Below, piece by piece: positions 1 through 11,399 of a DNA stretch of 64,000 bases. The number at the start of each line of letters is the position of its first letter. Position 1 is the first letter of the stretch. The notes under the pieces were generated by a model that saw only the letters and a program-made list of their open reading frames with translations, was not told the DNA's origin and did no database searches. Position numbers and translations under genes: made by a program. Source of the DNA: Symbiodinium microadriaticum (taxonomy: Eukaryota; Sar; Dinophyceae; Suessiales; Symbiodiniaceae); NCBI GenBank assembly GCA_001939145.1, contig LSRX01000717.1, positions 251,732 through 315,731 on the forward strand, read 5' to 3'.

Positions 1-8
1 AGGTCGGA

Positions 9-407
9 TCACGCCAATAGGGCGGCACTCTTGCCATGTGACTTTCTCATCTGCAGTGAAGCACCAGATAGTACCGGCCTCGAGCAGCCGCTTGAGAAAG
101 TCAGAGGCCCCTCGGCTGCCCCGGCCCCGACCAGCCTTTGTCTCGTCCGTGGCTGTACTTGTATTGTACGGGTTCCGACCTCAAAACAAAAAGCTACATC
201 TCTGTATCCGCCACAGCCGGGCCTGAGGCCCGGACAGAAATTGCCAGTCAGGTTGGAGTCTGGGAAATTCGCCTGGCAGTCGGAACAATATGATTTCCCG
301 ACGTTCAAGCACAGCTTTGCGCCACAGGCAGGCCAATCCAAACAAAAAGCAGCTACAGGACCGCAGAGATTCGCTTCAACATTATAGCGACCCAAATTCT
401 CCTGCAT
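9..407 (-). CDS. Hypothetical Cys-rich exon
   Basis: This open frame of about 132 codons is read on the minus strand and has its cysteines bunched in the first 75 residues, with spacings such as PACGAKLC and YCSDCQ that would suit a small zinc-binding or disulfide-rich module. I recognise no family. The opposite strand is also open over most of the span, so strand choice rests only on the cysteine pattern and on the minus-strand bias of the other genes. It may be a chance frame. Confidence 0.15.
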   Translation of the reverse strand: MQENLGRYNVEANLCGPVAAFCLDWPACGAKLCLNVGKSYCSDCQANFPDSNLTGNFCPGLRPGCGGYRDVAFCFEVGTRTIQVQPRTRQRLVGAGAAEGPLTFSSGCSRPVLSGASLQMRKSHGKSAALLA

Positions 408-1021
408 AGTACCCAGTAGCAGGTCATGTGCTCACGTCGTGAACATGATGCCAAAGGCGACCCCCGACCTCCGAATGGTCTGAACTCTGAGCTTACAGCT
501 GCGTGCCTGGGAGTAGTTCTCTGCCAGGGTGTTCGCCAAGCCCCACCTCAAGACAAGCCCGTCAAAGAGTCAAGGTCAGGTCGTCGGAGTCTCTCTTGGT
601 CGACACGCTCTCCGAGGTGTCTAACCGAACATCTCCGCTTCTTGTCAGCCAGTTTCTGCTTACAACAGCACACTCGGGCACTGATGTGGTCGTCTCAGGC
701 CAGATGAACAGAAAGGTTTTCCCTGGAAATCTGCCATGGGGAACAGCTGCTCAACAATCATATGATAATGAGGCACAGGCTGTATGCAGCTATATCCTTC
801 CACGCTTCGTCTTTGCATGCCTGCATCGACACAATAGGCCAGCTAGGCCATGCTAACTTTGCCACTGGGTGATTGTCATAGAAGTGTCCAAGGTGCCTGT
901 GTAGTTGGCTCCGTCGCCTATCAGAACTTCGCTTGGAACCTAGGGTGCCATCTCCAAGCGGCACTTCCGCAGTCTGTCCCGTCTTACTAGCATCTACGTA
1001 ACGTGGAAAGACATAGCGTAC
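408..1021. other. No supported gene
   Basis: Mixed-composition sequence with only short overlapping frames on both strands. I see no domain, repeat or splice pattern that I can defend. Confidence 0.4.
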
Positions 1022-1306
1022 TCACAGCATGGCATCGCCGGCCTCCCAAGACTCGCCTTCAAGGGTCTGCTGCACGAGCGTGGTCGAATACTGCTGTACA
1101 GACCTGCAGCACGGCACAGGCAAGGGCATCCCCGGGCAATCGCCTCTCAAAGCTTGCACATCAATCCGAAAATGACCAAGTTTGCTGAACGTGCTCGGCG
1201 CAGCAATGCCGCCATTGCCACTGCAAGCAAGGAGCGTGGCAGCAGCCATTGCCATTTCGTACGAGGTGTCCAGCAAGTCCGTCCCCTGGCATTGGCCTTG
1301 CTTCAA
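1022..1306 (-). CDS. Hypothetical exon
   Basis: A minus-strand open frame of about 94 codons with protein-like composition. It includes a small-residue helix-like stretch (YEMAMAAATLLACSG) followed by a mixed segment (FSKLGHFRIDVQAL). It is more protein-like than the competing plus-strand frames. No family is recognised, and splice sites cannot be assigned. It probably belongs to a minus-strand gene whose other exons I cannot see. Confidence 0.22.
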   Translation of the reverse strand: MKQGQCQGTDLLDTSYEMAMAAATLLACSGNGGIAAPSTFSKLGHFRIDVQALRGDCPGMPLPVPCCRSVQQYSTTLVQQTLEGESWEAGDAML

Positions 1307-1628
1307 TCAAGCAGGGACGAAACTGTATCATGCGAAGAAAACTCTCACGCACGATCTGGATGTGCACTCAGGATCGTGCTTGAGCTAGCATACACAATGC
1401 CACCACCCAGAGCAAAGAGTAGAAGCCTCTGCAAAGCCATGCGTGGCCGCTTGCCGCTGCAACAGTGCATGTCGGCCGAGGCACATGGCAAGTAGCGCTG
1501 TCCACACACCTCAAGCTGGCGTAACATCGTTCCAACGTAGGTATGCCTACACACATGTTACATGTGCATATGCACTCGGCTTGCTGTGCTCAAAGAACCA
1601 TTTTGGTTAATCCCTGGCCATGCATCTC
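1307..1628. other. No supported gene
   Basis: Short frames only on both strands. No repeat or recognisable motif was seen. Confidence 0.4.
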
Positions 1629-2291
1629 TCAACCTTCCCTGGCCTTGCACTGTCTCTGTTGGGGAGTGGGAACCCGTGGTCCGTGAAGGCTGAAGCAACA
1701 ATCACTGGGGCATTGGCTTCTCTGGTCGCGTGATGTTTGCAGCTGATCTCTATGCTCTTGGCTGGGTGTGTTGGAAGTGCGCTCGAAGCAGTGCTTCCGT
1801 CTCTTGACAAGCCGTCTCGACGGAGCAAACACCGCGGCCGCCAGGTTGCAAACACCAACGAGGAAGCGAAGGAGGATGATGTAGACGAAGCCGATGATGA
1901 GGCACGACGCCTCGTGCGGCCCAAACCAAGTTCCATCGGAGCTCACGAAAGCTCCAGCCAAGATGCGGCTGTGGCAGCAAATGTATCGCCTGACGGCACA
2001 GTTCTGAAGCCGGTCGCTCTCACTTCCGACGGCTGCCCGAGCTCTGCCTGTTTTGAAAGCCTCGCCGAAAAGGCTGCCAAAGGTCTGGAAAGAGGCGAGC
2101 TCTTCTTGGAAAGCCTGCCGCACTATATGAGGCTTCGCAGAAGCTGGGAGAGATTGAACCCGTGGCCACCTGGGATCCAAGGCTTCCGAAGGCATCCGAC
2201 AAAGCAGCGCCAAGTTGGTCTTGAGCTGTGGTGGTTAATCCCAAGCCTTAGAAGGCCAGAGTCGACTCGGCACAGTGCCCCTGTTGCTTGA
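1629..2291. other. Dual open frames, strand undecided
   Basis: Both strands are open for about 185-195 codons. The plus frame (1737-2291) carries an acidic tract around EEAKEDDVDEADDEARR. The minus frame (1629-2213) shows the expected mirror image, a hydrophobic stretch that looks like a membrane helix (LIIGFVYIILLRFL). An acidic run read backwards always gives a hydrophobic run, so the helix is not independent evidence. I cannot say which strand codes, if either. Confidence 0.15.
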
Positions 2292-4371
2292 TGTTGCTTA
2301 GAGCCACTTAAGGGCCCAAGAACTGCCAGCCCGGTGCCACGCACGAGCACTACGCTGTGTCTGCTGTCTTGTGCGCTGTCTTCTGCCTTGTTTTCCAAGC
2401 CTACATAGCAAACCGCCAGCCTGCTAGCAGTGATGATGAATCGGGCCGGGCCGGGCCACAAACTCACTGTGCGTGCCTGTCGTCTCGGAGTCTGCATGCT
2501 CAGTGGCACTTGCCATACACGATCCGACTAAATGCTCCTGTTCGGTTGGGAACCATTCAAGGGCTTCCTAGAATACGCGACCGTTTGCTGCAAGCGCTCT
2601 ATAATGGAACAGAGGATCACACATTGATATCGAAATCAGAAAGGACAGCTCGACAACATTCATGGAAACGAGTCCAGGGCCAAAATTCTCAGACGACGTG
2701 CCACCCGTGTCGGTAAGGAGCTGAGGCTGCTGCTGCAATGCCCCGGCCTTGGAATCACACAAGTGCTCGGAGCCAAGCTTTCGAAAACGGCAGTATGCGT
2801 GCAGTTGTACCAATGCATGCCACGCCACATGCCCTCAGTGAGCTCCACACCCGGCATTGGTATACATTTCCTGCTCGCGTGGCTGGACAAGCTCACTCGT
2901 CTAAGGGCCTACCAGAGCTGCTTTGCTCGGGGCGCCGTGCTGCCATGGCTCGAGGCAGGGTAGGGACAAAGAGACTCCGGAAGTGCCAGAAAGGTAAAGG
3001 ATGAGTTGATCGTGGCCTCCCAGACTGGAGCCACAGGGAAAAGGCAGCAAGGACATCACACAGCTGCGTGTGTGCCTGGATCTCCGGTGGTCCGGAAGTC
3101 TTCAACCTGAGGCTCTCAATGTGGGGAAGCAAAGTTTAAAACGCGCTCCTCCAGAATCATCGGGAAGCGCTTTTCCGATCGGCGCATCCAAGGCTCCAGC
3201 ACATTTCCAAGGGCCGGGACTTGCGCAGGCTGCGGGGCAAGGCTTCGCATCCCGATCACAGATTTGAGAACAACTTATTGCACAGGTTCTTGGGCACGTG
3301 TGTCGTCCCCGAAAGCGACTTGCCTGCGCAAGATCCTGTTCAAAAAAGGTTTTCTGTGCACAGTTGCCCCGTTGTGCATCTGATGCGCAAGGACTGTGAG
3401 CTTTCGGTGGCTGCATGGCTAGGTGCACGCATAAATTCACAACCAAGCAGCACAGCCCAGTAGGTCGCGAGAGGGTCGTCAGGCGCCTTGGCGACGCAGG
3501 ATGAAGCAAAACAATTGTAGCAAGTTTCGCTCAATCCCAAAGCGGCAAGGCAATTCCGTTGCGTGGACGGGGGGCTCAGGAGGCTTCCTCATAGCTCAGA
3601 ACACTGAGGGTGTGGCCATCTCGTAGGTCCACCGTCGGGCGGTGTTGGTCCCGTTCAGTGTGGCAAAACTCCTGAGATGTGCTTGAAGCTTCAGCCGACT
3701 CGCTTTGCAGAAGCTGTGGCGAATACATACAATGACAGAGCTACTGTGACATCTGTGACATCTGCATTCTTCTAGCGGCAGGCTGACGATCGAATGCATT
3801 GGGGTCCAAGACTCGTGGAACAGTCGGGAAGACAGACCATGTGGAAGTACCTTGGATAAGACAGATCGAGACACTGCAACTGCAAAGCAGGTTCCACAAG
3901 CCTGAGATGATAAGCAACAATTCAACGGCGTAGCAACATGGGAAAATGACACGCCAGTTCCTCTTTCTAATGCGGGTTGCATCGTGGCCTCGCTCCAGAT
4001 CTCGGTAAAGAGCTCGCCTCTTTGCTGAGCCGCTCTGCACGTGCCCTCTTGCAGCTATTCGGGCAAGGAAGATGCTGCCAAGAAGCCGTTGGAGCCACTG
4101 GGACTGAAGAGGTCCCCTCCCAGACCGGTAATCTCAGACATCTTGCCAGAGATGGTCCCCTGTTTGCAGAGTGCAGAACTAGCAGCACGAGCACGGCTGC
4201 ATCACACGTGCAGCTGCCCCTGGTAATGCACCTGTTTCTCTTGGTGGCATTCTTAGAGTGAGCGCTGGGTTTCAGCTTCTGGCTTACTCAGCAGCCCTCT
4301 CGAAACGATATTCTCTAGAGTGCAAGATGCGCAGAAGCTGCAGCAGCATGACTGTCATGAGTTGGATCATG
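2292..4371. other. No supported gene
   Basis: Many short overlapping frames but no motif I recognise. A minus-strand frame at 3102-3509 is rich in cysteine (CPRTCAISCSQICD), which may be chance. No repeats are obvious. Confidence 0.35.
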
Positions 4372-4797
4372 CTAGGACGACTTGCCAGAGTCCTCATCGC
4401 GAAAGTTCAGTGGTGGCACACATGCTTGCAGCATCAGCCCATTTTGTTGCAGTGCCGTATTGGTGCAAAGATCTGCCCGCGGCACCAAGCCCTGGACAGG
4501 CGCTATCCTGTATGTCGTCCCAAGAGGTTGGCACGCACAGCATGCCTCCAGTGTCATTTGGGAGTGCCCGATCTGTTCTTCAATGACGTCTGCCGATGGG
4601 AAACCCAGAAATTTCAGCCGATTTTGGTGGTACTCTACGACCGGTTGTCCGCCGCAGACCGCCTGGAAAATACATTCAGCCCCCAACGGTCGAAAACGAG
4701 TCTGCCAGTCGCTCTCGGCCGAGACACGCCGCGCTAGCACCGGGTTGGCCGTCAGAGTCTGGGTTGCGTTTTGGAGCTGGTCGCTATCGGAATACAC
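4372..4797 (-). CDS. Hypothetical exon
   Basis: Minus-strand frame of about 141 codons with balanced composition (for example QPVVEYHQNRLKFLGFPSAD) and no low-complexity runs. The plus strand is also open over the same span, but its frame is rich in Ser, Arg and Trp and looks less natural. No family recognised. Splice borders are not assignable. Confidence 0.2.
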   Translation of the reverse strand: MYSDSDQLQNATQTLTANPVLARRVSAESDWQTRFRPLGAECIFQAVCGGQPVVEYHQNRLKFLGFPSADVIEEQIGHSQMTLEACCACQPLGTTYRIAPVQGLVPRADLCTNTALQQNGLMLQACVPPLNFRDEDSGKSS

Positions 4798-5429
4798 GCT
4801 GCTTGAGGTTCAACGGTCCACCACCGCCGGCATCTGGCACAACCCTGCTAGGGCCAGGGTTAAGGACTTACGCTCTCCAAAGCTTGGGGCCACAAGCAGA
4901 TCCTTTCTTCAATGTGCTGGGCCAGGTGCAGCATGCACCCCAAAGCTCGCTAGAGCCAAATAATTATGATTGTGCAGCAGCGTGGGCGTCATTGAATACC
5001 CAAACACAGACACAATGTTCCTGCTAGCACTGAGCAGGGGGCCATCACCGTGCAGATGTCAGGCAGCAGTGCGAACGAGAAACGCAAACACCCAGGCCAA
5101 CATAAGAGAAAGCAAGAAGTGGCGATCGCAGGATGCTGATGCACAAGAGAAATCGAGAAGCAACGACCCGATGATGCTGATGATGCTGGGCGCACGTAGC
5201 CAGCATCATGAGCATGAGTAGCGTAGTGCAAGCCTTGTCAGAAGTTGTCCATGGCAACAACCCACCACCACCCATCGGCTTGAAAGCGTTTGGGAACATT
5301 TCAACACGTTCGTGATTGCTTGTTTTGTTTCCTGTTGCCCAACAGCTCCCGCTGCAGTCTCGGGCTTCAGCAATCCTATGATGAGGTTCTTCACGGATGG
5401 TTTGAAACAAGCGGCGGGAGTGGCGTGGG

Positions 5430-5730
5430 CACAACAACTCAAGACGGTCAGGCGGAAGCAAGAAGCAAGAGCAGCAGAAGCTACAGCAACCGAAAGCAGA
5501 CAGCGAAAAGCAGCAAAGTAACAAACAACAACTAAGCAAAAAGCAAACTTCTGTAAAGGCGGAAGCCAAAGCCAAAGCAGAATGCACAAGCTGGAAGCAA
5601 TCGAGCAAAAAGCAAGACGGACAGATACCCATAAAAAGCATAACATACAAAGGAAAATGGCGTAAGAAGAAATGCAGAAAGCCAACTTCAACGAGAATGG
5701 AAGCCGAAAGGAAACCAAAGGCAACGGTTA
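5430..5730. repeat. Purine-rich AGC/AAGC low-complexity tract
   Basis: The plus strand is dominated by interrupted AGCA, AAGC and AAAGC units, with few pyrimidines. It creates a long spurious minus-strand frame full of Leu, Cys, Phe and Ser (5045-5773), which I do not regard as a gene. Confidence 0.6.
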
Positions 5731-5773
5731 ATCGAATCAAGTTCAGTTGGAGATGAACCTCCCTTTTTATCAC

Positions 5774-6639
5774 TCTGCCTGACTACTCTCCATGATGCGA
5801 GTGGGCGCTTTTCATCATCGCGCGGGCGACATCACTGCTGCAATGCAGGTTGTGCCGCCACAGACAGGAATGAACGCTCGCAGTGCCCAGGATTAGTTGA
5901 CTACTGTATGCTTGGGCAACACCTTCTTAAGTACATCCCATGCACGAAACATGATTTGTGTCCCGAAAACCATGGACAAGGACCCCTTTGGGAAGGGCTA
6001 CCTTCGATGAAAGTACATGAACTACCACGTGTGTTGTGCAAACTTCCATTTTTGTCGTAAGTGTGCGTGTCTCTCTTCTTGTGCTCACAAATGTGTGGAA
6101 GCCCCTCGCGGATTCAGCAGCGGCGGTAGTTCTGTAGCAGAGGGCTCTTGCCGGTAATGGAGGTACGACGCCCCTACTGGGGATTTTAGGTCGGGGACAG
6201 GGGGAGACGTTTTTGAACCCCTATCCCACCGCAGGGGAGCAAGAAAGGAAACTCCGAATCCGTGCCAAGCAGAAGAAACAGCCAGGGAAGACAAAGCGAG
6301 CAGAGTAACTACGCACCTGAATGCCCCCACTCTGTAGCTTCTCCGTCTTGTAGCTGCCCGTACACTTGGCACAAGGCGCAAGGCAGCAATGGCATAGATA
6401 TGCCTCCGCTGTTCAGTAAGCAAGAAGAGTAGACAAGACTCGAACAACTGCTCGCATCAATTCCTCTAGGTATAAGAACACTGGCGCCTGTTGCTCTGAC
6501 GTGCTTGTCAGCAGTGGGCTAGAACCACCGACCAAAGCATCGCGGGCTGCATACGAGCAGATCCTTACATCGCCAAAAGTCCGACGGCTAACGGTGACCG
6601 CCTCTGACATAAGGAGACTCCTGGTGGCGAAATCCACTG
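5774..6639. other. No supported gene; possible downstream SLC44 sequence
   Basis: This lies 3' of the SLC44-like exons on the minus strand and may hold further exons or introns of that gene. I could not match any frame to the rest of a choline-transporter-like protein. Confidence 0.3.
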
Positions 6640-7075
6640 GCTCAACCAAGTCACAATTCTTTGACGACCAAATCCGTCGTAGACCTCGGAAGTTGTTGCC
6701 AACCGCCCACTTCGAACTGCGGCTGGCCTGTTGTGCCGAGCCACGTGACGTTCATGGTGTAGCTCAGGAAGGGGAAGCCCTGCCTGGACGATGCGAGTGC
6801 GAGTCTGCATGGCATGTCTGTGGTGCTGAACCCCTGCCAAGGCTCAGATTGTAGTTGGTCCCCCAGTTGGAATCAGCATCGCAGTAGCTGCCGCTGTAGT
6901 CGCGCGGTAGGTATAGCTTCCGAGGATTCCCATCCTGCTGCCACTCCTGTGAATGCCTCCTGTGTGAGCAATCAATAAGACCGGCCTGCAGGCCGAGGAA
7001 TGTCACGAACACGAAAACTGCTAGCGCAGCAAGGAAGACCAGAATGCACCAGCAATCTGTGCACCTCGCTTCCAT
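6640..7075 (-). CDS. Choline transporter-like protein (SLC44/CTL), N-terminal exon(s)
   Basis: SLC44/CTL proteins are multi-pass membrane carriers for choline and ethanolamine. The minus-strand frame from 7075 begins MEARCTDCWCILVFLAALAV, matching the family's opening: a conserved Cys-Thr-Asp followed by the first membrane helix. After the helix comes NPRKLYLPRDYSGSYCD, the family's G-x-P-x-x-L-x-x-x-x-D-x-x-G-x-x-C block. About 13 residues between them may be a small intron. Further on, in another frame (about 6790-6680), GFPFLSYTMNVTWL resembles the next extracellular segment, which suggests a second exon. A stop lies just upstream of the Met, so 7075 could be the true start. The remaining membrane helices are not found. 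The family call is fairly good for the first 75 residues and weak beyond. Confidence 0.5.
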
Positions 7076-10000
7076 TCACATGAGCACTTCATACGCAAAG
7101 CTGCCAATCGAAGCAGCATGCAGCGGCTGAACGGAAAGCTGACATACGGTCCAGATTGCGACGGAAGCACGAACGGTCTTTCACCTTAACAGCACGGCAT
7201 AGAACACGAAAGCAAGATATGTTGCACATTCCTCCGTCACCAACGAGGATCCTGCCAGGAAATCGTTGCCCTCAAGCTCGTCTTCTTCGGCGGCCAAATG
7301 GGCCTGAACTCCGTAGCTTCAGAGCTGAGGGATATGTGTTGGTCTCGTTGTGCGGCCGGGGGAACGGTGGAGCCATTGCCTGCTCTTAAAGCAAGATTGT
7401 GCAGCACACATCCGTCGAAGAGCCTGCCTTCCTCATTGGCCATGGAGGCGGCTGTCTGCCTCGGCCTCCTCGAGACGTTGGCTTCAATTGAGGAGGCCCA
7501 GCGACGAAGCTACTACCGACAGAGGGTGCCTGATTCAGCAATTCCGAACCAGAAGCTACATTGTGACAACTTACAGCCGAAAAGCTGAGAAAACAAGCTA
7601 CGATTCCAGCAAACTGCGCATGTAGTCCCTGGTGCTGCAAGCAACAACCGCTATGGAACTTCACCAAACGCTTTCGTTTGGCACCTTCGGGTTGCAGCTG
7701 CACTGGTCGATGGGATGACTTTTCTCCACGCAAATTGCTCAAAACGCTTCGAGGTAAAGACAGCCACGAATCTTTGCCGTCATGGAAACGACCGCACCAC
7801 TGGAACTCTGGAGGCAAAACTAGGCTGGTGCCAGCCGCGCAGCCATGAACAGATCCGGCCGTTGCACGGGTGAGGATAGCTCCGCACGTAGAGCCCAGCA
7901 TGGACGGGAACAAACGAGCAAGCTTGATTTAGTCGCGGCAGCTCAAGCGTCATGGCAATCAGCAAGACGTGTACGTACTATGCACAGCTCGAGCCAAGCG
8001 CACACTTCAGTCAGTCTATGGCCACTGTCTCATAACAAACGCTTTGGAACAGGAGCCCACTGTGCACGTGTGCCGAACCACAATGGAAGGCAGTTTGGCT
8101 GGCGCGAGAATGCAATGTCGCACCAAGCTATCGGCCCCGGTCCAGAACAATGCGCAGACGACTTCTTCACCTGGATTGACCAGCATGCCAACATGAGCCA
8201 ATTGCATCAGCAGCAGTCTGCCGAAGCTAAGCCGAGAACAACTCTTGCTTCGGTGCATCACTTGGCGTACCACGCCTGATGAGTTATTGACAGAAGCTGG
8301 AATCTATCGGAATCAGTGCATCGAACGAAAGACCGGTAAGCATAACTGCAAGGAGCTGCAGCCCATGCTTGTGGATTCAGCCCTGCACGCAGCAAGCCGC
8401 ACCGGTGCTGAGCCTTTACTTTTGCCCTTGCCTCGGGTGCCAATGTGCGAAGATTGCAACTTCACCAGATCATTCAAGGTAGCGCGCGCCGTCTGCTGAT
8501 GAGATGAACGCAGTTGCATGCAGTTGCACGTTTTTGAGGCCTGCTGAATCGGTTTTGATTCCGAGCCGTCGAGCCCTGAATAGGCAGATGATAATTCTCA
8601 AACACGACCAGCATTTCCTACATGCCTTGAGCAGACGTTTCTTGCGGCGGGGGTTTCCTTCGAGTGAGGGGACGGTGTCATCCACTCATGCTGGCCAAGC
8701 CAGCCATTCATGCTCTGGCTTTGCGCAGCGCTTCTTCGCAAAAGTGGCCTTCCTACATCAAAAAGCGATCTTGTCCGGTCTGATAAGCAGGCGCCAACAG
8801 CCCATGAGCTAAGCACATTCCAGGAACCGAGGCACAGGCTGCTTGCCTGAACACTCATAGATTCTATCATAGCTCTTAGCTGACGACACTGCAAGCGAAG
8901 AAACGGCCTTCCCTTTGCCCTTGCTGGCGTAGCGGACAAGGATTCCCCCTCACAAGTGCACACTTGGCAGCACATACACAAGAAGGAGGCAGATGCCCAC
9001 GTGCACCCTCAATGTGCGCATCTCCTGCCTCCCATCATTGCGCCGGATGGCTCTGCCCGGGACTCTTCAGGAGTCAGCTCTTCCTGCACAACGTGGTCGT
9101 GGTTGACGCTTGTGCCTTTCACCTTGATTGCTTCGTCCTTGAGGTAGTCGCCATCACGCTGCCTAATTAGATTTCGGTGCCCCCAGAGCCCTCTGCAAAT
9201 TCTCTTTCCTTAGAGCCTTGTCAATTGAGCTCGACACCGTGAGCCTCCTTTGCGGCCACCCTTCCCGGCCCTTGTGCGTACCTCGCTCAAAGATCGACTC
9301 TGAGCGCGGGCGCGTGTACATCAAGTGCCCGAGGCCACACTCGTAGCAGCTTGCGGCAAAGTCAGGAACAGCAGCATTGGGGAAAGAGTTTGCGCATTTC
9401 GTCCATCCACGTGGCTTGCGCGCGGCAGTGTATGCAAGGATCTACCGGGAAGCTACATCCGGACGGCAAGTTTCTCCCTCCGGACAGATGCGATCAGACT
9501 GTGCCAGGTCTGGCTCAGACGGGACGGATGTGGTGTCAGAGGGCAGGTTGCCCTCACGCCTTCCAGTGGCCACGCTGATGCTGTCCAGGCCGGCACCTCA
9601 ATCCCAGTTCGATCTTGTAGAGCCAACACATGAAAGGTGCATCAAACCTTGACCCGCAAGAGTACTGCACGAGTAGCGATGGCGACAATGGCGCTTCACG
9701 AGAACAGAAGAAGAGAGGATCGCGAGATGCACACCAAGGCTATCATGGTAAAGTCATGTCGTAAAGTCCGTACAGCCCCTGTTGTTTCGCCATGAACCAT
9801 GAAACTAGTCTGGAAGTGGCCCAGGTGCCTGGATTGGCGCCGGTCAAGGCTTCACTTGCCCTGGCCGGGCTGGCCGCGGAATTTCTGATTCTGGCACCCT
9901 CACCGACGTCTTCCTCCAGTGGCGGAGGAACAATCCTTAGCAGTCTGTTTCGGACACAACGGCACACAGCTGTCAAGTCCAGCTTGCCGCCGGCCAAATT

Positions 10001-10969
10001 TTGGGACCAAGGAGCGCAATCGGTGAAGGCTCGTCTGGAAAGACAGGGAACCGTCTTCCTTCCGCAAATGAGAACGACCAGAACAGAGAACATGAAACAC
10101 GCCCCTATCCAAAAGAAAACTGAAGATACTGCAGCTAAAGCAAAGCATGTCGCCAGGGACCTGCCAGGAAAGCCTTCGCCTTTGCCTTTGGGATGCAATC
10201 TTCGGGCTCGAGAGATGTGGAAGTTTGCGGAGTTGCGCAACCTGTCAAGCGAAGCCTCGCTTCAACTCTTACAACTTTGCATCTGGTTTCGGCAGGCCTT
10301 CTCCTTCGCATGTTTCTGATGCACACATCTCCCAGGGTTCTCCCGGCGGAATGAAGAACTCTTCCTGTCGAGATTCCAAGACCTTCGGCAGTTGTTACTG
10401 AGCCAAGAACGGCGGTCACTGAGCTACCAAGAACAAACCTTCCGCCGTCCAGCCTGGCTCGAAGTTTGCACCAGACCTTCCTTCCTAATCTTTGCTTCCA
10501 TCTCGTCAAGCTTAGAGACACCTCTGGCTCTGGTGCCGCATGCCCCGTCACCACACGAGTGCTCCAAAAACCATGCGAGAGATCTGAGGGTCGTGCTCTT
10601 GCGAATCTGCAACCGCTCGAGCGACGAGTGCACCTTTGAAGACGTGGCTGCGAACACTGCGCCGGCAAGCTCTCTGGGAAGTTCATCGCCAAGCGCATCA
10701 TCCTGGACATCGGCGACATGCTGGAGGTCCTTTGCCAACGGACCGGACTGCGACCCGGGTCCTGCTGCCCCTTCTGATCCTGCATCTCCACTTCATCCAA
10801 CGGGGACAGTCTTGCGCCTTCAGGAATCGCCGCTGCTTCTTTGGCATTTCTGCAGTCATTATTAGAGTTCACCCATGTGATTTGCATGCAAGGAGCTCCC
10901 ATCATTCGTAGATCTGCGGTCGCAAAAGTCGGCTTGGCACCCACGTGAGGAGCAGTGGCCCATGGCTGG
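7076..10969. other. Unresolved region with scattered open frames
   Basis: No exon here could be tied to a family. Long frames include 7386-7913 (-), 9743-10240 (-, with a hydrophobic stretch around ALAAVSSVFFWIGACFMF), 9792-10319 (+) and 10135-10944 (-). Most are contradicted by an open opposite strand. At 10660-10760 the plus strand reads FIAKRIILDIGDMLEVLCQR, which looks protein-like but stands alone. No repeats were seen. Confidence 0.3.
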
Positions 10970-11098
10970 CCATGTTGGCAGAGATTGGCTCCGCTTCAGC
11001 ACCGCTGAACAGGATACCGCTTTGGATTCGGCTTGTGAAGATTGCTCGAAGCTGCTCAGACCCCATCAATGCACTCTTCCCGACCTTGCCGAGGTCTG
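10970..11098 (-). CDS. Hypothetical short exon
   Basis: A minus-strand segment that follows an AG and reads protein-like sequence around GSEQLRAIFTSRIQSGILF. It lies about 300 bp beyond the last assignable UPF2 exon, so it probably belongs to the next gene downstream. No family is recognised. Confidence 0.2.
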
Positions 11099-11399
11099 TT
11101 TATTCTGTCTGGATACGTTCTCGGCCTACGGCTTGCATGGCCCTGGGATAGACCGAGCAGGCGAAGCAACATCTGAGCAACGTGGGACCTACATGACCTC
11201 ACCACACCACCGGGCTCAACCAACCGGGCTGCGCGCCGTAATTGGGATAACGGAACCTGAGGCGTCACCTGTGACACGACTTTTAAGCCTTGTCTTCATG
11301 TCAATGCACGTTGCATCTGTGGAGCCTCGGAGCCTTTTTCAAGCCCTGCCTGATCCAGTCTCCTCGTACTGCATGACAAACCTTTCCAGCAAGGACAGA

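Noticed and set aside
5045-5773. Minus-strand open frame of 242 codons, Leu/Cys/Phe-rich, membrane-like
   Set aside because: It is the reverse reading of a purine-rich AGC/AAGC low-complexity tract; hydrophobicity follows from composition.
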